From Copromyces sp. CBS 386.78 (lineage: Eukaryota; Ascomycota; Sordariomycetes; Sordariales; Sordariaceae): a DNA stretch of 64,000 nucleotides. A model generated the notes under the pieces. The model was not told the DNA's origin and ran no database searches. It saw only the letters and a program-made list of their open reading frames with translations. A program made the position numbers and the translations under genes. This document shows positions 25,402 through 35,895 of this stretch, in pieces. Within the stretch, counting starts at the first letter, position 1. The number at the start of each line of letters is the position of its first letter. The stretch covers positions 1-64,000 of the forward strand of contig MU839090.1 of the NCBI GenBank assembly GCA_030685235.1. Reading direction: 5' to 3'.

Positions 25402-25488
25402 AGATATCGTAATATGCGTTGTGGTATTTTAAGGTGTAAGTAGTCCGTATACTACACCTTATATTGTATATATTATATTACGATATCT
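25402..25488. repeat. Small palindromic repeat inside the DNA transposon
   Basis: The outer arms agatatcgtaatat and atattacgatatct (25,402-25,415 and 25,475-25,488) enclose inner arms aaggtgta and tacacctt. The whole about 87-bp unit folds as a hairpin and may be a nested MITE remnant or part of the element's tail. Confidence 0.65.
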
Positions 25489-28159
25489 AGCTTTTCCTCT
25501 TCCTCCCCCCCTTCCTTATTATTACTATTATTATTATTAAAATTAAAAGAATCGTCTAGCACTATAACGGTTACCTTTGTACGGCTTATAGGTACCCCCA
25601 ATTTTTTACCCGCTATTGTAATAATTACTATAGCTTCCCTCTCCCCTTTATTAGAATTTATAGCCTTTTCCTTCCCCTTCTTAAATCTCTTTCTAGGAGG
25701 GTATAGTATTGAAGTAGATAGCCTAGCTAGTGTACCAATTAAGTAAGGGTATAAAACGGGCAATTCGCTAGGGATATTTATACCTTTATTACCTAAAAAT
25801 ATTTCGATCGACGAAATACTCCCCCTACGAACCTTTTTAATACGTTTTTTACTATACGTTTTAAAAGGTACGAAGTCTTTACATATTATAGGGAAGGTAA
25901 TTTTATTAGTAGCTTTAAAACGAGCATCCTCCTTATCCTTAATACTAGTTAAGAAGGTATTTAAATCCTATTCTATTAATTAGGTAGCCTTCTTCTATAC
26001 CTTTATTTCTAGTATATAATACGAATAGTCTGGGCCTTATTGCTACGCTAATTTATTTATAAATTGGCGGCGGGTATTATTTGTAATAGCTTCGTCCTAT
26101 CCTTCTTTTATTTTAAATATAATATTGTACTTTAGGTAGTTTATAGTAATATTAACGAGATTGTTATCGTTAGGGATATCCTTATTACCAATTAATTTAA
26201 GCGTAGCTTTTTTCTTAGCTTTGACTTTATGCGGTAGCTACTATTTAAGATTAGGGTTCTTATCGAGGGCGACCTTTTTAATAAAGGCTATATTAGTTCG
26301 CTAAGTCTCTTTTAATCCCTCCTCTATATTAATTAGTCGTTTGGTAGTAACTTTAGTATTAAAAACCTCTTTCGAATATGCTTTATTATTAATAGCTACG
26401 TACTTACGAAAGTTCTACTTTTAAGCTTTTACTTCTATACGGCGCCTATAGAGTTCCTACTAGTTAAATAATAGTTTTTAAGAGTTAATAAATACCCGTA
26501 GAATAATTTTAATATTAGTAATATTATTCCGTAGTAGTAAGTTCGCTATATTAAACCGTTTCTAAATAGTTAGAAATTCGAAAGTACGTAATATTTTACG
26601 AAATGTAATAGTTTTAAAGTATTTAAAAAAGAAAGGTTCTTGCCGTACCTTTATAGTTTTACGTAATTAATTAAATGGTACGTTTAGTCTAAGTAGCTAG
26701 AACCCTATTTTCTCCTATCCTTTATAGATATTACTATGTATAAATCTAGCCTCTTTAACCTTCTTCTAATTATTTAGAAAGACTGTACAGTTAATATTAA
26801 TAGCTCTACTAGCGATTTCATCTGCTAAAGCCTTCTAGTAAACCTTCTTAACTATTTAATAAACCCCTATATTAAGTAATCAAAGTATATAATTAGTATA
26901 TAAGGGTAGGGTAAAAAGGATAATATCGAAGGTATTATAGTATTATAAGATATATAAATCTTTATAGGCTTTAAACCCATCTATAAATAATACCCTATAT
27001 ACCCTTAATTTTGTAATAGACGTAACGTTAGCTATTACCTTATCCCCTTTAGCCGGCTTTAGTCTTTTAAAGGGGGGCGGGCAATCTAGTAATAAGTTAA
27101 ATTATTCGTCGATAGTATAGCTATCGAAGGAGGGGGACAATTTAAACGAATATTTATTAAAATATTTAATCTATTATAATATACGATGGGCATTATTATA
27201 TTTAATTATAATATTCATAATAACGATATTTGGATTAACCTTGTAACTAGCCTGCATATTACCTTATACTTATAAATCGAATTAGTTAATTATAGTTAAC
27301 GTTAATTATAATTAATTTACTATAATTTATACTTTAAATATTAAGAAAGATAGGATATTCTTTGCTGCAGTAGATATGGTATTAATAGTAGTAAGACTCT
27401 CCTTATTATTAGGGTTAAAAATAACCCTCTTCGTACAGGCTCTATTCTTTATAAAAAGTACTTATTTATATACTAATTAATATAGGAAAATATAGTAGAT
27501 TAATATAGGGGGATATAAGTATATAATACCTTTATAACTCCCTTTATCTCCCCTACTTAAAAGGGAAATTCATCTATATTCTAGACATTCTCCTCTTTAA
27601 TATTGAAGCTATTGTATATAATTTTCACCTCTTTAAACTAATCTTCGACGGAATTTAGTTGAACTTTAGCGCTTATCCTCTTTATATCCTTAAAATTGGC
27701 TACTTTAAATTCGAATTCTGGATACTATTTATACCACTCTATAGGCCACTATCTATAGATACTAGTAGAAGGAGGGCATACCTATTAAGTACGTAGTTAA
27801 TTAGCTAATTTAATAAGAGATACGTTATTAAGGGGAAATAGGCTACACTCAGCGATCTAAACTATAATATTAAATACCTTGTCCTCCTCTACAATTAATA
27901 CTAGCGGTCGATAGGCATCTATACTAATTAATAATAATTTCCCATCCCTAATAAGCATTACGTATTTCTTAACGATAGCTTCACTAACGTTAAACCGTTC
28001 CCCAGCACTTTTATACGTAATCTTTCCCTTATTTCTAGCCTTTGTATTGGCCTTTGACCATATAGTGGTAACCCGGGTAACCGTGGCGGTCTAGCCTGCA
28101 AGAAAGTAGCGGGCAGCCTTCTCGGCACAGGATGTAACGTCGTTATCAAAGATAGGCAT
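25473..28159 (-). pseudogene. Transposase of the pogo/Fot1-type element (DDE_1), broken
   Basis: The frame begins at an ATG at 28,159 (MPIFDNDVTSCAEKAARYFL) and soon meets stops that replace Gln/Trp codons. An N-terminal helix-turn-helix-like part (SAGERFNVSEAIVKKYV) lies near 28,000. The catalytic core is clear around 26,800-27,000: LFIDGFKAYKD matches the DGHxSH region and TLPLYTNYIL matches the LPPHTSHxLQPLD motif of pogo-type transposases, with His turned to Tyr and Asp to Asn. A lysine-rich C-terminal tail with an Asn/Glu low-complexity stretch is still open at 25,473-25,763. The enzyme would cut and paste the element; it is dead. Confidence 0.85.
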
Positions 28160-28392
28160 AGTAAAAATATATGCAAAAGATAGAGTTTAACGAAACGAAC
28201 AGATTAATACTATTCACAGTACGGTGCAATAAAAACTGGTGATATTGTTGTTGTATATAGATATCTAACCGTTATAGAGCTTGCGCGTTACAGGTAAAAA
28301 ACCCGATTCTCAAAAGGATGAGGAGAGTCGGTTGGCTTGTTATGTAAGCGAGGCCCACATCAACCTAACCGACGAGTACTCCCAAATTCACC

Positions 28393-29477
28393 TCACAACT
28401 TCCTAGCCAACACCCTCAACCTCACATAACTATACATCCACCCTCCTCCCGGTTTAGCACAAACAAGCTCCAACACATCCACTACCTCCTTCACTACCTC
28501 CTCTCTCTCCTCCTCGCTTCCCAATGCCTGCAAAAACTGAGCAGCCATCAACCTCACCCAGCCCTCCACACCACCCACATCAGCATTCGTAGGCCTCCAT
28601 TCCCTCTCGATTTTCTCAACCTTCCACCCGCCTACTTGCTCCTCCATCATTCGTTTAATCCACTCCTCATCCGGGAAAAACCAGGGGTCGATATCCTGCG
28701 CTTTCTTCAACCCGACTCTTCTGCCGACGGCCGCCAAAAGCGTGGCCCGGATCTCGGACACGTTGCCTAGTCCGCCCATCTCAAAGGCAAACGTGCCGCC
28801 GGGGGCAAGCACGTTGCGGACGCCTTGGAAGAAAACTTCGCGCTTGTCTTCGGGACGCAGGATCCAGTGGAGGGCGGCGTTGGAGAAGGCTTTGTTGAAG
28901 CGGACGTAGTGGAGGTGGGTTTTGGTGATGAGGGAGGTTGCATCGAGGACTGTGATAGCACATTCTGTTAGGAAAAAGTGTGATTTTACCACGCCTTGAG
29001 TTGCGGCAGTCACTTACCCTCAAACGTGCAGGTATTCCTCAAGTGCGCATCATCCGCCGCCTTTTTCTGCGCAGCCTCAATCATGGCTTTGGAGCTGTCC
29101 ACGCCGTGCAAGCGGCCTCTGCCCCCTTCGAAGACTTGGGCAATCTCAAAGTCGAGAACGCCGTCTGTGTGAGAGAGAAAATTTCCGGTTTGTTAGTGCC
29201 TCCTCGTCTGTAAGTGTCTCTCTCGGGGGAGCAGAAGACTCACCTCCGCAACCGATATCAAGAATCACATCGTCTTTCTGGGGGTCAAGCCACTGGACGA
29301 TCTTCGTTGCCAGCTTGGGGACGAAGGAGGCTGCGGATTGATAGGCCTGTTTATCTCTCGATTTGTCAGTTGCTTATTCACGTCAATGCCATTACCGTAA
29401 GACGAAAGATTGCGGTTGTTCAGTGACGAGCACATCACCTCTGAGGACCAGTTGTCCTTGTTCTGCTGGGATGCCAT
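28393..29477 (-). CDS. Class I SAM-dependent methyltransferase (trans-aconitate methyltransferase-like)
   Basis: Four exons join in frame: 29,477-29,439; 29,346-29,244; 29,164-29,018; 28,964-28,393, giving 286 residues. The first donor (gtgatg) is unusual; the others are gtgagt and gtaagt. Motif I, VILDIGCGDG (residues 40-49), binds S-adenosylmethionine; HGVDSSKAMI follows as the acidic post-I strand. FSNAALHWI is the block typical of trans-aconitate 2-methyltransferase-like enzymes, and APGGTFAFEMGG is the next core block. The true methyl acceptor cannot be told; many fungal relatives have unknown small-molecule substrates. No signal peptide is seen, so it is probably cytosolic. Its 3' end abuts a dead DNA transposon 14 bp past the stop, so the native terminator region was displaced. 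Confidence 0.88.
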
Positions 29478-30110
29478 GATGTCCAGGGACGGTGGTTGAC
29501 GACGGGGTGTTTTTGGGGAAGAAACGGGAAGAGGAAGCCGAGCAGATCCAGTGGGAAGAGTCAGAGTTTTTATACCCGACCATTCGCCCTCGTTCTATCA
29601 TCCCAACCCCACGCACTGTTGTTTGAGAAAGATTACTACCATAGGCCAAGATTGGATGAGAGAGGCAGCAAGACTGGATGAGAGGGGTCCGATGTCGGCG
29701 ATTGCCCTCACATCTATCTGTCTACGAATTGAGGTGGGCTGCAGGTGGGAAACTGCATGGAAGAAACGTTCCCTCGTCTTAAAGAAGAAGTTCAAACCGA
29801 AGATGAATCTCGCATTTCATTAAGTTGGATGGAAGTGGTCCATATCCGCCGATAATTGCTGACCATATCCGCTAGTTGGTTGAGTTGGAAGCTTCAGCAA
29901 AAAGTCCAATCCTGTAAGTCCCCCACCACCCCCAACGCTATATACTCTCGTTGATATGTCATAGCCAACTCCCATTTAGATAGAATCACATCCAATGATC
30001 ATGAGAAGTCTCTCTGACCCGAAGCCCGCCCACCTCCGCCATATACCCGGCGCCCTACTTCTCATCATTTGGTCCTGAAGACGACGCATGTGTTGTTCTT
30101 TGCAGGCTTC
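29478..30110. other. Intergenic region, methyltransferase to amidase
   Basis: This is the promoter side of the minus-strand methyltransferase and the 3' side of the amidase. Only short overlapping frames occur and no RNA gene is seen. Confidence 0.6.
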
Positions 30111-32013
30111 CTAATCCACGACGTTGTCCAACAGCTTCGGGTCAAACAGCTCGTACTTGTCCTCTCCCAGGGCATCCTCAACCCTCTTCATTACCGCCAG
30201 GACCTTCTCTTCTTCCAACCGGCGGCCAATGACCTGCACACCGACCGGAAGACCATGCATGCGTTCGGCATCATAGTACTTGTAAGCTCTGGCTGCGATA
30301 CCGTTCAGCCTCCTGTGGTTGAAGGTGCTCGGGAGCTTGTCGAGGGCACTGTTGACATGCGTAACGGGAATGACGCCGGCTGTGTAGTCGAGCTGTTGGA
30401 GAGAGAAGGTTTTGGTCAGTGAGGTTCTTCGGTTGGGAAATGAAGACACTGTGGGAAACTTACCAAGTTGAAAAGGAAGCAATATCCGCAATTGCTGAAG
30501 GTGTCCTTCGAAGCATCTTGAGGGATCGCAGGCAGCGCATTCGGCGGTGAAATAAGCACGTCAAACCGCTTCCGGTTCCAGTACTCGAACCACTCGGCCC
30601 TATACGCCTCTCTCTTCTTGACCTCGCCCCAGTTCTCCGCTGCCGAGATGGGCCTCGTCTGCTTCACCAGCTCTGCCCAGAGGTTATCCCTCCGGATGTA
30701 CCTTACCCACAGGTACCCCAAATACCGGACGATGCTCGGCCACTTGCCAAACGACAACAAGCTCGCTCCCGTATCCAACCACTCACCAAACCGCCTGTAC
30801 GAATTAAACCACCACCCGCCATCGGCATTCAGCAACAACGCCCCCATTCTCAACGCCTCAAACATATCCGGCGCATCATCCATCTCCACAATCTCATGCC
30901 CTTCTCTCCTCAACGCCTCCTCCACCATCTCCAATGCCCGCTTGCACGCCGGACTCGGATCAACCACCCTATCTGTTCTCAGCACACCTACCCTCAGCTT
31001 CCTCCCCTTATCCGCGTACTCCTCCACCACCTCTTCCCTCCACGCAAGCGGGTGAACAGAGTGATCGTACTTCCACGGCTTCATCCCAATCACCGCCCTA
31101 GTGAAGTAGCTCAAATCATCCAGCGTCCTCGCCATAGGCGAGTAAACACTAGGCACTCCCTCCTGGCCAGGCATGCTGGTCAGGATGCCCGCCTTGGGCC
31201 AGCGGCCCGTCGCGCACCTCAGGGAATAGCACCCGCTGAAATGGGCCGGTACCCTGACGCTTCCCGCCACGTCGCTACCGATGCCGATGCGTCCGCCACA
31301 AGCCAGGAGCGCCGACTCGCCGCCCGTCGAGCCACCGGGCGAGTACGCCTTGTTGTACGGGTTCATGCAGCGGCCCCACACATCGTTGGTGCTTTCGTAG
31401 CTGAGCAGGGAGATGGGCAGGTTGGTCTTGACGTAGGGGACGGCGCCGGCGTCTTTGAGGAGACGCACCATCGGCCCGTCTCGCGGGTTGTCGGCTTTGT
31501 TGCCGACGAAGGAGGAGTACCCGACTGTGGTGTCGAAGCCCCCTACGATGATGGTGTCCTTGAGACTGACGGGGATGCCGGCTAACGGGCCCTGGAGATT
31601 GATTTCTTTGGAGTTTTTGAGAGAGTCCTCGGCGGCGGAGATGAGAACCTCGGTCAGGCAGTTAGTTTTGAAGTGGGCTCTGACGGCAACCTTGCCGTAG
31701 GTTCGGAGGACGGAGAGTGGTGAGATGGCATTGGACCGGATATCAGACACGAGCTCGGTGATGGGCTTGTTAATGGTGTCGAGGTCTTGGTCGGACAACG
31801 CGGTGTGGTATTCTGGACCAAGCGAGGAGATGCGTTCTTGACGCTCGGCTCGCTTGGATGTACTATTTGAAGGTGTCTAAGATTAGCAAAAAATGCCACA
31901 TCCATTTTGATTTCGAAGGTCTAAAGAGAGAACAAGGTTCTGAAGAGGGTAATCACGAAGGGTACTACTTACCAGTCCCGCTTGTGGCGGAGGTAATCCG
32001 AGAGGAAACTCAT
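30111..32013 (-). CDS. Amidase (amidase-signature family, acetamidase-like)
   Basis: Three exons, 32,013-31,973, 31,862-30,464 and 30,392-30,111, give 573 residues. The family hydrolyses carboxamides to acid and ammonia with a Lys-Ser-Ser triad. Visible residues are Lys115 in SLKDT, the Ser/Thr pair at 192-193 in PGGSTGGES, and nucleophile Ser215 in SDVAGSVR. The gap between the two serine sites is one residue shorter than in fatty-acid amide hydrolase. The C-terminal HGLPVGVQVIGRRLEEEKVL block is the usual closing segment. No signal peptide or membrane helix is evident, so it is probably cytosolic. Substrate is unknown: relatives range from acetamidase to fatty-acid or indole-acetamide hydrolases. 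An internal TTG at 31,798 is not the start; the ATG exon upstream supplies the N-terminus. Confidence 0.92.
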
Positions 32014-33499
32014 GTTGTCAACGTGCTTGCTCGCTGCTCACTGAGCTTCCATAGGTATACAAGCTCTTTGAGAAGAATCTAAAACAAGACCCAACGATCT
32101 CGCTGTATCGGTGCGGTGGACGTTGCCAATGTTGATATGTCCTTTAAGCGAGGCCGAGTTGAAGGCGCGGGGTTGATATATGGAAGGTAAAGATAGTATG
32201 AAGCTATCCAGACTCGATCCAAGGTTTTATACAAGGCAATTTCCAACGAGGAATATGTGAGATGAGATGAGGCCGGTGTAAATGATTCGGGTTACACGTA
32301 ACAGAAGTGAGGTGCAAGTTGTCAAGAGGAGGCCCAACACCTCCCCCCTTACGCGGGGGGGGGTGACTGCTCTCTTGTTTACCTAAGTGACAACGGTCAA
32401 GCCAATGGCGGGTACCTTGGAGCTGTTTGATTGAGGAAAGGGAAACTGCAAGGGAACCCGAGGTCCTACCTATCTGAGACAGGTAAGGTAGTTACACTTC
32501 TGTAATTGGACTGAGCTTTATCTCCCTATCGGCGTTTTGGGCCAAGCGTAAACAAAGAGGGCCATTCAGACATTGTTCTTGTTAATCTTCCCCGCGTTTG
32601 TGAACGCACGTGTGGTACGTTCGGTTACCGGTCACCGGTGCTTATCCAAGAAGTCTTAAGCCGACCCCGTCCATCAAGGTTCCTCCGGCGTACCTTCCGC
32701 TCCCCAGATTCTTGCTCCTGCCGAATCCATGTTCCACTACGGAAGTTAGGTGAAAGCAGACCAGGGATGATCGTATGTACTTACCTCTAGATAGTATATA
32801 GGAAAAGTCAGACAATCTCGTTTTACCTTCCATTTGCAATGGCTGGCTTTAGTTGATATCGGGAATTATTATGTAAGTGTTCTGGGCGGCTCAATAGTTA
32901 ACGTGGGTGGATGTACTTAAGCCGTCCCAAGCCGAAACCTCCGCATCGGCGAGCCTGTAAGCAGGTGGATACTAGGTATAATATCACAGTCGACTGTCGT
33001 AGCACAGTAAATAATCTCCGGGGTTGTCTAACGATAATAAGAAACCTCCATATCACCCATCCGTGGATGGTAGAAATCGTGGAGTAGCTGACATCTCAGT
33101 CTGCCCAAAGTAACACCCACCACCAAACAGATCCAAACCACCATTAAAAACTGTAGCTTCCGTAGTCAAACGTTCTGTATTCTTCACCCAATATGAGCCC
33201 TGCCAACACCACTGTAGATGCAATAACAAAATGACCTGGCCGCTGTTGCCTGAACCAGATGAAGAATGTGAAGAGAACCAAGATTCTCCCACAATGGGCA
33301 GCGAAACGACAAAAAAAAATAGGACCGAAATTTCAAGCCATCCCCCCTTTCCGTTCTCCTCCTCTTGCATGCTTTTCTATCTTCCATCGAACGCCTAGCC
33401 ATGAAGTACACGCTCTGTCTCAGCACATGCCGTAGATACCTATTTGTGAAAGGATCCGCGGTTTGTGCCAGATCCGTGCGACAACGAACGCCTGGCGAC
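32014..33499. other. Intergenic region, amidase to CAF-1 subunit
   Basis: No convincing gene. A C/G homopolymer pair, ctcccccc and gcggggggggg, sits near 32,341-32,363. Short open frames on both strands lack recognisable content. Confidence 0.6.
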
Positions 33500-35895
33500 C
33501 TACGCCTTAGGCACGTCACTGCTGCTGGACCCGTTGGCCGTAGACGTTGCTCCTCCGCTGACCAAGGTAGGCGCAATGCGTCTCCGTTTAATTTGCTGGC
33601 TATTCTCCGCGTTACTTGCCTCGCGAGAATCGCTTGACTCCCTCTTCAAGCTAGTGGAACCAGCACCACCGCTCGAACTCTGCGGCGTCTCGGGAGGGGT
33701 CACAACGGGCAAGCCGGTAACCTTGCCTGAATTGGTGGCAGCGATGCTTGGCACTTGGCCAGAAATAAGCGGTGGGTTGCTCATAACCCCGCCTTGTGAT
33801 GTAGAAGCCTGAGTAATGGCAGAACTAGTCGAGTTGGATCGCGCCGGTGAAGGAGGTGGTGGATTGACGAAAGAAGCAGCCCCAGGTGGAGAAGGCGCCG
33901 TAATGGAGCTCGCGGAGTCCCTATGGCGATGACCGGTGCCGTTATGAAACGGTGATGGGGGCGCAAATACCCCCGAGGGATTGGGAAGAGGCGTGTTCTG
34001 GTTCGATGAGGCTCCTCCAGACGACACTGAATGTCGTGGGCCAATTTCTCCAGTATACAGCGTACCCAGCTCTCCAGGCAAGAAAGACAGAGTGGAACAG
34101 AACCCATCCGACGAAGATATCAGCAAGGTCAAGCCATCAGTCGACCTAAAATATGTGTTAATTTACAGAGGCTCGAGGAAGGGAAAGGAATAGCTTACCA
34201 GGTGAGGTCCGTGAAAGTAGCGCAGTGCAAGTTGCTCACAACGCAGATAGGTGTATGTTGCTGGGTATCGTATAGAAGCACCGAGTCTTGAGTGGCTACA
34301 GCATATACCATCCTATAAGGCAGCGCGAATGCCGACTTCGGTCCAGGGCTCTGCACGGGGGCGTCCGATCCTGAAGCCGAGCTTTCGGTGGGCACAGGAG
34401 GTGGTGGTGGCTCCATCACTGACGGAGCTGTTGAGGGCTTCGCTAGTGGTTCAGGAAGTGAAGGTATCGGCTCCTCGGCCGATGAAGTATCAATGGTGAT
34501 GTGCTTGGTGATGGGTGGTGACTGTCTCAGGGTGTAAATGATTGGGGAGCATCTGACGGCGACAGACGGCTTCTTGTGCCCGGGTAAATGGGCAATGGGT
34601 GGCTTGTTGATGCCACCTCGCGTGTATATGTAGACCGTATTGATGACCTCGTACGAAGGTTTCCCGCCATCCACCTGATGCTGGGTCTGATACTGACCAG
34701 CAGGTGTCAAAAGCAGACTGCCGTCAGGTGTGAAGGTGAGTCTCCGGAAAAAGGAAGTAAGAGTCTCGTTAGCATACAGACTGGCATTCTTCATGCCCAG
34801 GCCATAGCTCGAAGAGTGCGGTTTGGGAGAAGCCTCAATAGGCATAACAGCTGGCAAAGGCATGGACGGTGCGGGTGAGACTGATCGCCTAGACGAGAAC
34901 GATGATCTCCGGCTATGGCTGATGACACTGGGAGGGTTCATAGGCAGGGCCATCGAAGTGGGAGTACCTGGGATGGAAGGGTTTGGGGATCCAGCAACAG
35001 CACTGGGATCCAGGGATGTAAAAGCGGACCGGTTCCCGAACTCGGGCGGAGCTGGGCTGTGAGAGGATATCCTGCGAGGAGGGAGATCTGTTTTGGCGTG
35101 GCTGGCAATCTTTGGTGGCTTGTCGTCGTGGTTGTTGGTGAGTGTATACTGGCCATCCTTTGTCCGGAGTGAGTAGATATGTACCGATCGATCGGAAGAT
35201 TGTGTTGCGATGTACTCGTTCAGAGGATCCCATGTAACGCCCTGGACGTAATGGCTATGTTCGGCGATCTGGCGCACGAGGGTGCCCGTCGAAGCGTTAT
35301 AGATGCGCGCAACGTTGTCCATGCTGCCAATGATGAAAAAGGCAGCATCCGGGGACCAGGCAAGATCGTAGATCTCTGTGCCCAGGGACCGGCACATGTG
35401 CTTTGTCCTCCATGTTTCCTTGTCTTCAAGGCCTTCGTTTCCGAACGTCGCGTGGTGAGTGTCTGATGGAACCCACAAGATGACATTGCCGTCGTCACCA
35501 GCAGAGGCAAGGAGTTCACCTGAAGAAAAACGAGTTAGTATGCGAGGAGGCGAGCCAAGGATCTGGAGATCCATGGGGGGCAAAGGAAACGTACCTTTGG
35601 GGGCCCAGCGGACGACGTTGACTGCTTGTGTATGTTTGGAAAGGGTTGCTAGATACTCGACCCTGCGATCCTCACCATCCTCCTCTATTCTCCATAGCTG
35701 TCACAATCATTACAATCAGTATGGGCCCAAAGACCTAAACGCGAGAGCGGGGCAGAGCAGATTGCATACTCGAACGTTGTTATCTCCGGCGGCGGTAGCT
35801 AAGCGGCCCTTGCCTCCGGGTTCGAAATGGGCAGAGTAGATGGGATACGGGTTGTTATCATGGTGCCAGTTGATGATTAACGGAGTGGCTTTCAT
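33500..35895 (-). CDS. cac2: Chromatin assembly factor 1 subunit B, WD40 protein (Cac2/p60-like)
   Basis: Four exons, 35,895-35,770, 35,697-35,595, 35,519-34,199 and 34,145-33,500, give 731 residues. The N-terminus MKATPLIINWHHDNNPIYS-like start (here with an extra YP), followed by GRLATAAGDNNVRLW, matches the first blade of the p60/Cac2 propeller. Further repeats are KHTQAVNVVRWAPKGELLAS, TEIYDLAWSPDAAFFIIG and EHSHYVQGVTWDP. The middle blades are separated by a long Ser/Pro-rich insert (about residues 250-340), as is common in filamentous fungi, and the tail is disordered with a basic KRRRIAP patch that could be a nuclear signal. CAF-1 deposits H3-H4 on newly replicated DNA. The symbol follows the yeast homologue. 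Confidence 0.92.

Larger units (their letters stand above)
25189..28376 (-). mobile_element. Pogo/Fot1-type (Tc1/mariner superfamily) DNA transposon, RIP-inactivated
   Basis: The ends are imperfect inverted repeats of about 110-120 bp, starting ttcgtcggttaggt on the left and ctcgtcggttaggt on the right, with a well conserved inner part tttacctgtaacgcgcaa. TA dinucleotides flank both ends (25,187-25,188 and 28,377-28,378). The minus strand encodes a broken DDE transposase. At 3,188 bp it is longer than the roughly 1.9 kb of classic Fot1. The right end lies 14 bp before the stop codon of the methyltransferase gene, which reads towards it. Confidence 0.88.

Noticed and set aside
27958..28176. 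72-codon minus-strand frame
   Set aside because: The transposase N-terminus lies in a different frame here, starting at 28,159.
30896..31585. 229-codon plus-strand ORF
   Set aside because: It is antisense to the amidase, whose catalytic motifs are on the other strand; Arg/His-rich shadow typical of GC-rich coding DNA.
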